DNA from: Polytrichum commune
Lineage: Eukaryota > Streptophyta > Polytrichopsida > Polytrichales > Polytrichaceae
Length of the DNA stretch: 64,000 bases
Direction of reading: 5' to 3'
NCBI GenBank assembly: GCA_950295325.1
Contig: OX485803.1
Span: 75,223,554 to 75,287,553 of the forward strand
Positions within the stretch are counted from its first letter, which is position 1, and each line of letters opens with the position of its first letter. Shown in pieces: positions 46,060 through 56,193 of the stretch. Made by a program: the position numbers and the translations under genes. The notes beneath the pieces were generated by a model. The model made no database searches. It was not told the DNA's origin and worked only from the letters and a program-made list of their open reading frames with translations.

Positions 46060-47381
46060 ATTTTGTGACTTGGGTAAAGGTATTTTCTCATTGAAAATGA
46101 CATCTCTACTTGTGAAGGTTTAATCCCTGCCCACATTTCTTCAGGAGTTTTGTTGCCTAAAGCACTATGTGCATATCTATTTTGTAAATAACATGCTGTT
46201 GAAATAGCTTCAGCCCATAACTTATTTGGCAACTTTGATAGATGTAACATACATCTTGCACTTTCAACTAAAGTTCTATTCTTTCTCTCGGATACTCCAT
46301 TCTGTTGCGGAGTGTAGGGGGCTGTAAACTCTCTAGCTATTCCATGTGTATTACAAAATTCTGACCACTCTTTGGACACATACTCCCCGCCATTATCACT
46401 TCTTAATTTTCTGGTTTTCTTTTGTGATTGGTTTTCTACTAAAGCCTTGTAAATTTTGAACTTATCCAAAACTTGAGATTTCTTAAAAAGAAAATAAACC
46501 GTAGTCTTCCTTGAAAAATCATCAATAAATGTAACAAAGTACTTTGCTCTGCCGTGTGACAAGGTTTGCATTGGACCACACACGTCGGAGTGAACTAACT
46601 CCAAAATTTCTGATGATCTTCTGCCTTGACTGATTGGGAACTTCAACCGTTGTTGCTTTCCGTGAAGGCAACTTGGACAAAATATTAATTTTTGTTGAGG
46701 ACTTAAATCTAAGCCTTCAACCATTTGATTCCTTGACATTAATTTTAGATGTTGTTCACCAATATGACCCATCCTATAATGCCATATATTTATATCAAAT
46801 TTTGCTTGATTAGGGGATTTAATGATTTCTGATCTTGTTTTTACAGTCATTGCGTTCCCATTACTTTTGGAAACAATATCTAACTTGTAGAGATTCTTCT
46901 GTCTTTGACCTGTACAAATGACTTCACGTCCCAAATCTCTTATGAGACATTCATTTGAATTGAATGCAATGTCATATCCAGAGTCTGTCACTTTCCCGAC
47001 ATAAATCAAATTAGTCCGCAAATCTGGCACATGAAGAACTTTATTAATGCATCGGATTTGCCCATTTGGTAATTGGACTGTGATAGATCCTTTTCCTATC
47101 ACATCACAATAAGTATTGTTTCCCAAATACACTCTTTCAGGTTCTTCTATCCTTGTGTATTGAACGAACCACTTTCTATTTGGAGTGATATGGTGGGAAG
47201 CACCTGAATCTAAATACCAATTTTCTTTTTCATCACTTGTATTTAATAACGCGGCAGTGAAAAGATTTGGTGGTTCTTCACTTGCTATATTCAACTTGTG
47301 ACCATTTCGTTTCTTCTCTTGTTTAGTATTTGTACAATCTTTTGCAATATGACCGTAGTTGTTACAATTAAAACACTTCAC
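46050..47381 (-). pseudogene. Copia gag end, protease and integrase region
   Basis: The frame opens with a CCHC zinc knuckle (CFNCNNYGHIAKDC). It continues with the protease motif WYLDSGASHH, the integrase HHCC zinc region (HYRMGHIGEQH then CPSCLHGK) and the catalytic acidic residues in VHSDVCGPM, FIDDFSRKT and PQQNGVSERKN. After WAGIKP it departs from family sequence and ends shortly after. The expected block (VFGC-type) is missing, and the following codons match the pre-RT region in another frame. This points to an internal deletion with frameshift near 46.12 kb. Confidence 0.9.
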
Positions 47382-47509
47382 TTTCTTTATGTTTTTATTA
47401 TAACTGGACTTATTGAGTGGTGGTCCGTATCTTTTCTGAGTGTTTATGACTTTCCTCTTTTGAAAGTTGGACTTCTTTTTAGTCCAAAAAACACTTGATG
47501 ATGATGATG

Positions 47510-47920
47510 CACGGGTAGATCACTCCATTATCAAGTTGAACACCACGTGCGCCCAAAAAAAATCTTCGTTTGGTAAGTTGCACCACCAAAATGGGTCAAA
47601 ATTTTATCAATTTTTTTTCATGAGTAGATATACACAGTACCTATGACATAATTAAAACTGGTAACTAAATTTGATGATTTTTTTTTTTCATAAAACATAC
47701 CATTTCTAACTAGAATGACATAGAATTGAACTAAAACAATTACTAAAAATAAATAAAGATGACTAAAAATTTCAAAAAAGTATACAAAAGATAATATCAA
47801 TGGTTATGTATATGTAGAAAAAATATCGTAAATTTTAAAATTATATATGACATGTAATATAGGGGTAGCAAACTTTGTCCGCACGTGGTGTCAACTTGAC
47901 AATGAAGTGACCTCCCCGTG
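47510..47920. mobile_element. hAT-like MITE, 411 bp, inserted in copia gag
   Basis: The terminal inverted repeats are about 45 bp, from CACGGGTAGATCACTCCATT (left) and, in reverse complement, CACGGGGAGGTCACTTCATT (right). They continue into TCAAGTTG and CACCACGTGCG. The 8-bp direct repeat TGATGATG flanks the element (47502-47509 and 47921-47928). An 8-bp duplication with CA...TG ends fits the hAT superfamily. The interior is very AT-rich and non-coding. Deleting the element and one duplication copy puts gag in frame with the zinc-knuckle segment. Confidence 0.88.
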
Positions 47921-48562
47921 TGATGATGATTCATTCAAATGACCATCTGACTTTCTTCTTAATTCTTCCTGCAATAACTTTGACATTGCAGTCGATAAAG
48001 TAATACCAGCAGTGTTGCTTAAGACATCAACCACATTTTGATAGGACTGTGAAATACTCCCAAGAAATGTTTCAAGTTGTTCATCGTCTTGAATTGTAAT
48101 ACCAACAACAATTAATTCATCAAGAACTGACCTGAACATATGTATATGTTCACTCATGCTTTTGTCATCATCCATCTTTAATTTGATGAATTTTCTTCTC
48201 AAATAGACTCTATTTGAGATGTTGCTCACTTGATAAATTGCTTGCAATTCATCCCATGCCTCTTTGGCCGTTGCAACTCTAGTAATGTGATGAAGACATG
48301 AATTCTTCACACTATTAACCAGTATCGTAAGGGCAGACAAGTTTCTATCCTCCCAATCAATGATACTCCCCTGCCCGGTTGCAGGCAAAGGAGGAACATT
48401 TACCCTTGTAGGGGCCACTAGTTTTATCTCACTTCCGTCCACGATGGACCATACCTTCTCCCTCCTAAGGGTGAAAGTAATTCGAGTTCTCCATGTTGAA
48501 TAATTCTCCCCATCTAGTTTATCAACATGACATAATTCATAGGGAGAGACTTGATTATTCAC
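47891..48562 (-). pseudogene. Copia gag N-terminal frame, cut by the MITE
   Basis: A 223-codon frame begins MNNQVSPYELCHV, followed by LDGENYSTWRTRI. It shows the gag core of copia elements (UBN2-type), with AKEAWDELQAIYQ and the SMSEHIHMFRSVLDELI region. The last residues and the stop codon come from the right terminus of the inserted MITE. The gag start lies about 230 bp after the primer-binding site. Confidence 0.9.
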
Positions 48563-48795
48563 TGTTACTTATTTGAAAAGAAAAAATTGAAGCTTTTGCA
48601 TGACACAATCTGTAATCTTGCATAAGACTCTCAACCTTTTTTCTTCATGATTACTTCGAGATTGATCGTTCTCTTCGAGTGTGACCATGTTAATGACTTT
48701 GTTGTTTTTCCCATTGTTTGTTGCAACATTCTCACTCAAAACTAATTGAGACATGTTACAAGACTTCTTCATTTCAACTCATCGCTCTGATACCA

Positions 48796-49051
48796 TTTGG
48801 GAATTTGGGAAAGACACATCCATCTATTGAACAAAGAAAGACTTCATTATATTGTATTGTAGAACTATTTGTTACAAGTTCATCACAACTCTTATACAAA
48901 GTGAAGAGTTGTGAACTATGAAGAGTCACCATGTTTCATGAACAGTTTCCTCTTTAATATCATCTATCTTTTACCTACATAAGTTAGATGATAACTACTT
49001 TACTGATGAATATCTTGGAAACTACTTTCATCTGAATTCTATATTTCAACA
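48796..49051 (-). repeat. Copia 5' LTR
   Basis: This is the 256-bp partner of 43594-43849. On the minus strand it begins TGTTGAAATATAG directly after the target-site copy and is followed directly by the primer-binding site. It should carry the element's promoter, but no TATA box was assigned. Confidence 0.95.
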
Positions 49052-49974
49052 ATGCCTTTGATGATTTCCGGCCCATTCTTCATAGGGTTGGGTTTGCAAG
49101 GCTTTGAATCCCCATCCGGGAGCAAACATTTCCCATCCTTGTGCTGACGCCACATGAGTATACCATCCTCCGGACCCCAATTAGGAGATGTGTACAAAAG
49201 CTTGAACTGCATGGCGGGGACACCATTATCCCTCATATAGAAGCGGAATTGTTGTGCTTTCGTATGTCCCACCGAACGGTCCACTCTTTTCAACAAGTAT
49301 GGCTTGATGAAGACCTTGAACTTTGATACTTCCTCAATCATGTGCGGGACCACGGGCACATTGTCCAAATCCATGTATGATTTCATGAGAAGTGGTATGG
49401 TGGAAAAACCCTCTTCATGTAACTTCATGCTCCAACGGCCAAATGACGTATCAATGTCATCGTGTGTGTGCCCCACCATCAAGAAAGACACAAACAACTC
49501 TTTGAATATGCTTTTGGCCACAAGCAATGACAAAAAATAAAACATGTATTGACATTTGTTATCTTTAGCACAATTATCAAGTTGAATGTGGAGAGTTGGA
49601 GGCAATGGTTTTCCGAATATGGGTTTTCCGGATGGATCCAACAATGATGATATACAAAAAAATTTCCCTTGAAGCAGTGCCTCATAAAGGGGTGTCGTTC
49701 CACAACCATAAAAAATGGCATGGGAAGAGTGAACCGGCTGTGGTTTCTCAAGATCACGCAAGAATTTTGCAAATAAATCGACTGTGTGGTTAACATCGTC
49801 AGGGTAAAAATCCAAACCATAATGGGTGTATTTAACGTACCCATGGCCGTGGGCGATCATACTTGAGAAAAACAAACGATGAGTGAAAAAAAAATATGAA
49901 AAAAATACGAAGCGGATGGATGAAGTTGGAGGTTTGGAAAACACACCCAACGAAATTGGAGAGCATTTCAACAC
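49052..49974 (-). pseudogene. Core of the DUF7869-type transposase-like gene
   Basis: The frame reads toward the copia insertion. The family-like part starts at about 49880 (MIAHGHGYVKYTHYGLDFYP), just after a possible acceptor. The preceding 30 codons are Phe-rich and probably intron. Conserved parts are YEALLQGKFF, LHIQLDNCAKDNK, LLVAKSIFKELFVSFLMVGHTHDDID and the lysine-rich region beyond. An Asp-Asn-Cys block followed by a Gly-His-Thr-His-x-Asp-Ile-Asp block suggests an RNase H-fold nuclease, by analogy with this domain family. The frame is stopped by the copia LTR after KGI. Confidence 0.7.
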
Positions 49975-50205
49975 ACATTTGTGATTCTATACAAACCTGT
50001 GATAGCTACGGGCATCTTGAAGAGACCATTCGTGGCCTTTATTTTGCGTGCATAACAAGGGCATACGGTCTTCGCATGGTCTATTTTATCATGGATGACA
50101 ATTAGAACCTCTGCGGGCCTCATTATGGATAATGCACGATTCTTATAGTAATTTTAACGGTGTGTTTCTTTGGCTGTTGACATTCAAAATGTACTCCGCA
50201 AACTG

Positions 50206-50950
50206 TTAGTTTTTAATTACATTCAACTTGAACAAAGAAATGGACCCACATCCTACTTTGCGACCCACTTCGTTGATGTCCGTTAAGATGTTCTTCCATT
50301 TTGTACCCGTGGGCAATACCATTTGAACAACTTTCTCCCCTAATAACAATGTCCTCGTCTTGTGGGGCATTGCATCGGCCAAGGGCACTATGATGGTGGA
50401 GAGTGTCGCGGAGGCTTGAAGTGTAGCTTCCTTAGGTTTCTTTGTGTCTGAGTTGTCATGAAATCGAGAATGGCAACCCAACAAAAAATACTTCCAAAAC
50501 CTATAAAAGTCAACCTTGGAAATTGCATGGATGGTATATCACGTTGTGCAACATACTTCCACATTTTCAAGGGTCACCACCTTATGGCCATGGGTATCAA
50601 TGTGCAAATTTCTGTGGACCTTAAGTTTTTTTGCTGACCTCATACGAAAATCCGCAAGCCACAACTCTTGACGAAGTAACCTAATTTTTTTCACGTGGAA
50701 AAAATTGGCAACATTTCTTCACGCAATAATCCTTTGTGGAGACGAGACGGATAGAGTCGTTTCCAAGTATGCAATCCCGTCTACGCTCATTTTCTCTACA
50801 AGACATGCGACTAGAATCATATTTACGCAGACCTTTGCGAGGACATATTGTGGCCAACAAAGTTGACTGCGTTTGTTTATACCACCGCCCATGATCCCAC
50901 AAGCTTACTTCTTTATGGAGAACTTGACAAAGGGGCCATCGACGCAATGA
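50206..50950 (-). pseudogene. N-terminal and middle pieces of the DUF7869-type gene
   Basis: Minus-strand frames at 50947-50681 and 50484-50206 carry a CCxxxC-type start (DYCVKKCCQFFPREK), a stretch rich in basic residues, then FHDNSDTKKPKEATLQASATL and MVLPTGTKWKNILTDINEVGRK. The pieces are in different frames, so at least one frameshift or unrecognised splice separates them. The order and orientation agree with the core frame downstream at 49052-49880. Confidence 0.5.
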
Positions 50951-50956
50951 AAATCT

Positions 50957-51412
50957 CTACGTCAACGGGAACTCCAACATAAGCAAAAATTTCAAGATGC
51001 AAATGCCAACATCATCGAGGCCAAGGGGGTTGGTATCAACACATTCACGGGGATTGGAGTTTTTACAAACATCATTTACCATTGGAACACTAAGCTCGTT
51101 AAGTAGAACAACATCAAGGCCCACCCATTGCTCCCTTCCGAAACCGACACACAATGGAATGTCACCGTGGTCATCCCCGGAATGTTGAGATCGTTTGTGC
51201 ATTTCCAAAGATTCATGGGAGGATGTATCCCCAGACACACCCAACACGTTTGTACCGTCAATAGAGTCCGTCGACAGGGAAAAGAGTTCACATTCACTAT
51301 CAAAGGACGATGCATTTGTTGACAACTCAAATGCACTATCTCCCATATTCATTGTCATCCCACCTAAACAAGCCACCATGGAATGACCAACCCCACAACC
51401 AATGTCATGCAT
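50957..51412 (-). pseudogene. Ser/Asp-rich N-terminal frame of the DUF7869-type gene
   Basis: This 151-codon frame is rich in Ser, Asp and Leu (STNASSFDSE, FSLSTDSIDG). I recognise no domain. It precedes the Cys-rich segment by only about 10 bp in the same orientation, so it probably belongs to the same decayed gene. Confidence 0.35.
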
Positions 51413-51899
51413 ACAAGAGTGGACTCACTATATGTATATACATATAGCTCGAAATTCATAAACAACTATTTGAGTACCATTGGAGGACCTCACACATAAA
51501 TGTAACGAGCGTTCCGAAACAATACAATGTCATGTGCAAATAATCTTTATTCTCCCATATCAATAGACATGGCCATGCCATTGTCATATATAATATCCTT
51601 GAAGGGCATTGAAATGGTTTGTGCACTCCCCATGGAGGTGGTTGCACACCAACAGAGGACATGATTTTGACATATATTTATGAACACGCGGTCGTAAAAC
51701 CCATCCCCTTTCATAATGAAATGTGCATGGGACAAATCACACGAAATTCTCACGAGCATACTATACGAATATATACGTCGGTGTTTATGAACATTTCGTA
51801 TGCCCATGACAAATATTAAAATGATATAAATATAAGAAATCTAAATTGTTTACACAACATACAAGATATATGTCGATCAAAATCACAATAAAGAAAGAG

Positions 51900-52850
51900 T
51901 ATGAGTTGGGATATACGAACGATTGTTTGTATACATTCCCACGTATGTTTGAGTTGCATATATATACGAACGGGCGTTCATATGTTCCAGGCCATATTGT
52001 ACATGTCTACTAAAACGTGGACCGTCGCCACTGTGGGGGGATCTATGCTAGATGCGTAGGCCATACTTCCGGGAGGCATTTACGAAGATGTATGTATTAT
52101 TCCATGCGCCCCAAATATACATCTCTCGCCCATCATATGTGTATTTGGGGCAAATGAATGCGTTTGCGACATACCCAAGTCCATTCCTAGATCCTTGCAC
52201 GGCATATATGCAAACGTGCGTTCGTATATATGTTTACCATACTGTTTGTATATATATATGTGTGTGTGTGCGTGTGCGCAAAGAGGCATGCTAGATGCGT
52301 TGACCATACTCCCGGGTGGAATTTACGAACCCACGTTCGTAAACTCTGGCTCATCCTATGTGTATTTGGGGGAAATGAATGGCATATTTACGAATGTCCA
52401 TTCGTATATCACTACCGTATTGTCTGTGCCTATGCATAGCCATATGTATATGTATATAAATTTATTGATGTAGAACATACGCTAAGGTGGTATTTACTAA
52501 CGCACATTCATAAACTCCCCACCCTCCTATGTGTTTGACCCACTCCTACCTAGGCATGCACTCCAGCTTTATGAACGCGCATTTGTAAACTCTCGCCCAT
52601 CCTCTCTGTATTTGGGGCAAATGAATGGCATATTTACGAACATCTGTTCGTATATCACTACCGAATTGTCTGTGCCTATGCATAACCTTATGTATATGTA
52701 TATGAATTTATGAATGTAGAAAATATGCTAAGGTGGTTTTTACGAACGCACGTTCGTAAACTCCCTACCATCCTATGTGTCTGATCCATTCCTACACATG
52801 CATGCCCTCCAACTTTACGAACGCGCGTTTGTAAAGCTTCGTTATTTCCG
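51900..52850. repeat. Array of near-palindromic ACGAAC...GTTCGT motifs in a tandem repeat of about 246 bp
   Basis: About ten copies of an inverted motif lie in 950 bp, near 51917, 51966, 52207, 52325, 52390, 52493, 52568, 52632, 52739 and 52815. The best copies have left half TTTACGAAC and right half GTTCGTAAA around a 4-bp centre. Others are TTTACGAATG/CATTCGTATA and CTTTACGAACG/CGTTTGTAAAG. They sit in a longer tandem unit: CATCC(T/A)ATGTGTATTTGGGG-type blocks start at 52131, 52352 and 52598, giving periods of 221 and 246. The spacing between motifs is irregular. Confidence 0.88.
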
Positions 52851-52909
52851 GCGGTATATGCGGTGATGCATGTTGTCTTGCATTTGCCGCGCAAAATAGC
52901 TCTGCTCGC

Positions 52910-52925
52910 GGGGGGGGGGGGGGGG
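52910..52925. repeat. G homopolymer run
   Basis: About 16 consecutive G after CTCGC. Similar G or C runs occur near 12250, 12580, 32200 and 60010. Run lengths are prone to assembly error, so the exact number should not be trusted. Confidence 0.9.
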
Positions 52926-54504
52926 AGAGAGCTTTAAGTACTCCTCTAGGGTGGTCTCGAGGGGTTCACTCCCTCTTATATTTTGCATACACGTGCGTTC
53001 GGGACCTATTTATTGGGGGGCTATTTATCTTGCAGAAAAGATTATAAAGTATGGTATTTTTCAAAGTAAAGGTGTGATGGTATTTTACAAGTAATCATTT
53101 TTCACTATTTATATGTGATGGTATTTTACATGTAATCCTTTTTCACTATTTAAAAACCCCCTATATTATATGTAAGTTTTTTACAAAATTTATCTACAAT
53201 GATTATATTAGACCCTATTTTTTATCGCACGTTGTTCTACGATTTTTCGCCAGTGAACCCCCCGAGAGGGTGGTTCAAAATCCCTTGGATGCTCTTTGAA
53301 AAGCAGATTCCCGTCGCCAACTTTGACCTAACAATATGTCATTCTATTCATGCGGAACATAAATATCTTTATGGAACATGTATGGCATGCACACATTAAA
53401 AATATGTTTATCCGTCGCACACCTTAGGTGTTACCAAGGTCTCCCGAACCAAAAATAAATAATAAATAAAAACATATATATACATCTATATATACATCTA
53501 TATAATAATGTATAATTTAAATATGATGATGGTTAATATAGAATAAATGATTTACGACCAAGGTGTGAAGTCCAAGTTTTTTGGCAAATGATACCTATAT
53601 GTTACTAAGGTCTAAATTATATATATATGTATACACACACACACACACACACACAATGAGGTAAGAGTGGATAAAATCTGTTGTGGAGGCCTTTAAAATT
53701 AATAGGTATCATATGATTCACATCAAAACATGCTCGTAATATGCTCACCAAATGCATGAACACCAATAAAAAGTCGGGTGAATTCATAATGGCTTGTAAG
53801 GTAGATTAAGGATATGAACTCAAACCATACCTAAATATAATTTACGTCTTAATTCAAATGCAACTCTAGGTTTGGAAATAATAAATTACTTTGGCATGTG
53901 TGCAAATGTTGAATTAATTTGGAATGGTGCATAAGATAGAGTAATCATATGAATTAAAACCATACCTAGGTCGAGTCCCACTTATAATTGTGTGTTTTTG
54001 CTTCCTACAAGAAATATGTGCATAGCTAAACTAATTGAATTAAATTAAAGTCTTAAAACATGCATGTTATAATAAGATTAAGTATGGATTGTGTGATTAA
54101 AATGCACTCAACATTATTAAGGTGAAAGAGGGACTCAGAACTTTAAATTTCACTTTTAACCTAAACCAAAATTGAATCTAAAATCCAATTTTGAATCTTT
54201 AAATGACAATCAACATAATCTTCATTTATAGTTGCTATTAACCGAATGAAGCAATTCTCAATCCAACCAACATTCGTAGATCAGTTGGACATGCCCATGG
54301 ACCACAACATAGCCACATATAAGAAAAGTTCGTAAAATAAATTTTTTTAGGGATGTAGGGTATAGGGTTTGGGGTTAGGATTTAAAGTTTGGGATTAGGA
54401 TTTAGGGTTTGTGAGAATTGTGCATGTCCAGTAGAATATAATATATTACACACACAAATTATATTCACTACTCAGAAACTCATGTTGCACTAACTTAATA
54501 TATG

Positions 54505-55118
54505 TGTAGCTGACATTTGATGTTAGCCAAATATTTGACCATATGGCTTAAATGCACGATTTCAAGTTGACAATTAATGAAATGAATCGACGACCTATTG
54601 GAAATTGAATTTTCCTGCATCTCTTGTAAGGAAACGGACAATCCTCCCCCAATATCAAATTGAGTCCTTTATGAGTCTAATATTTAATTGAGGGACCATT
54701 GAACAACTTCATATATTTCATTTATGGAAAGACCATATATTTCCAAACACTAATATATGAACATCCTTGGGGGTGGATTGTTCATCGAATACTTATAGCT
54801 TACGTTTGATGCTAGCCAAACATCCTATCATATGGCTCAAATGTATTTAGATCAAGTTACTTGTCCTATACGAATGTTATTTCAAGTTGACACATAATGA
54901 AATGAATTGAAGACCTATTTGAAATTGAATTTTCCTCCACCTCTTGTAAGAAAATGAACAACCCCTCCCCCCAATCTCAAATCGGGTCCTTTATAAATCT
55001 AATATTATTTATTTGAGGAACCATTTAACAACTTGAAAGATATTTTGTTTATGAAAACACCACATATTTCCAAACACTAATATATGAACATCCTTGGGGG
55101 TGGATTCTTCATCGAATT
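54505..55118 (+). repeat. Direct duplication of about 300 bp
   Basis: Two successive units share GATGTTAGCCAAA/GATGCTAGCCAAA, TTTCAAGTTGACA, GAAATTGAATTTTCCT, TTGTAAG, ATATTTCCAAACACTAATAT and CATCCTTGGGGGTGGATT. The last block ends near 54780 and 55108, an offset of about 328 bp. The second unit carries an extra segment of about 40 bp. There is no coding frame. Confidence 0.8.
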
Positions 55119-55609
55119 CCAACTAAATGACGTGCATTATGGAAATTGAATTTATACTCCCCATTTAAAAGATGTTTACAAGGAATCCAAATGTAGAGGA
55201 AGTAAGGGGATGCGGCAAACAAAATTCATCTATTTATACTAAACTCTTCAAGTTAATGTGATAAATGCCTCCATTATATATACATATTACAAAGCTTGAA
55301 ATTAACATGCATTTATTGCTTATACATCCAATTTCATCCCATCTCCCCATCTCCCCATCTCCCCATCCTCCTATCTTATTTTCCATGCCATCTCCCGAGC
55401 CCGTCCCATCCCTTCTCTCCCCAGTGGGAGGATGTCACATGGCAGCCTGCGGGGAAACCCTAGAGGTGCGGGCTACCTCCCCGCGCCCCTTCCTCTCCTC
55501 TCCTCATTGTCATTTGGAGCAGAGAGAAGAGGAGAGAAACGCTAAGTAGATGCGGAGCGAAGCTCTTGCTGTTTTTAGTTTCGCGTTTATTATACTAGTT
55601 TTGTTCGCG

Positions 55610-55800
55610 CAAGTGTTGAGAGTTTGAGATTTCTTTTGAGAGTTAGAAGATTGAGAGTTGCAAGCTTGAGAATTCTAACTCAAGAGTTAGAAGCTTGAGA
55701 GTTGTAAGCTTGAGAGTAAGAAACTCAAATTAGAACCTTGATAATTGCAAGGTTTAGAGTAGCAAGCTTGAGAGCTACAAGCTTAGGAGTTGCATGCATT
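55610..55800 (+). repeat. Short-period repeat of AGAGTTGCAAGCTTG type
   Basis: The words TTGAGAGTT, GCAAGCTTGAGA, AGTTAGAAGCTTGAGAG and GTAAGCTTGAGAG recur about every 18-20 bp with drift. It lies a few hundred bases before the decayed DGQHS gene and has no frame. Confidence 0.6.
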
Positions 55801-56193
55801 TATGGGGTTTGCCGGGGTTTTCAATAAGGGACGAAGAACAAGTTTTGGATGTCCAACATTTCAATATAAGTATAATTATCCTTCTGAACTTTGTTCCCTC
55901 ACATTATGAATTTGTTCATTATTGAATTCCGTGTATTTTGTTACATGCAGGTTGAGGTTTGGCTTATTTTGTATGCAATTCAAGCTATGATCTTTATTCT
56001 GAATTCTTCATGACATTCTAAAACTCAATTTTGTTTTGATTCTTTTTTTTTCTTCAATCTCATCATTCTGACCAAGAGTTACAGGCACGAACGTAAGCAT
56101 TGCTGAGACACAGCAAGCAAGCCTCTGCAATACACATTGTATACATATTCATATAAATACATATATGTATATGTACGTAGAGGCCCAAGGAGA

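Larger units (their letters stand above)
43594..49051 (-). mobile_element. Ty1/copia LTR retrotransposon, 5458 bp, non-functional
   Basis: Two 256-bp LTRs (43594-43849 and 48796-49051) differ at about four positions by eye. The direct repeat ATGCC flanks the element (43589-43593 and 49052-49056), the 5-bp duplication expected for copia. On the minus strand the LTR starts TGTT. The primer-binding site TGGTATCAGAGC (complement at 48784-48795) directly follows the 5' LTR, matching the initiator methionine tRNA type. A purine tract AGTGGGAG precedes the 3' LTR. The coding order gag, protease, integrase, RT, RNase H is copia-type. It is disabled by a MITE in gag and by a deletion with frameshift between integrase and RT. 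It inserted into the DUF7869-type gene. Confidence 0.95.
42870..51412 (-). pseudogene. Broken DUF7869-type transposase-like gene, split by a copia element
   Basis: Read on the minus strand, the pieces in order are a Ser-rich N-terminal frame (51412-50957), a Cys-rich segment with DYCVKKCCQFFPREK (50947-50681), a segment with LADAMPHKTRTLLLGEKVV (50484-50206), the core frame (about 49880-49052) and a C-terminal part (43588-42870). The core holds IQLDNCAKDNKCQYMF and FLMVGHTHDDID, the conserved Asp and His-Asp signature I associate with DUF7869-type, transposase-derived proteins. Copia insertion separates the core from the C-terminal part, and there is also a frame difference across the insertion site. 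Introns probably lie near 50.0-50.2 kb. The family assignment rests on recalled motifs, and no intact product can be made. Confidence 0.65.
53000..56136. other. AT-rich spacer with tandem duplications
   Basis: No gene is recognised. There is a 41-bp direct repeat at 53073-53154 (TGTGATGGTATTTTACA), a (TA)n(CA)n run at 53618-53655, a TTTAGGG-like degenerate stretch at 54350-54412, a direct duplication of about 300 bp at 54505-55118, a short CCCATCTC run at 55342-55366 and an AGAGTTGCAAGCTTG-type repeat at 55610-55800. Confidence 0.55.

Noticed and set aside
49896-50624. Plus-strand frames around 50 kb as genes
   Set aside because: They are antisense to the DUF7869-type pseudogene, and the minus strand explains the region better.
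54350-54412. Interstitial telomere repeat
   Set aside because: Only degenerate TTTAGGG-like words with no run of perfect units; not enough to call.
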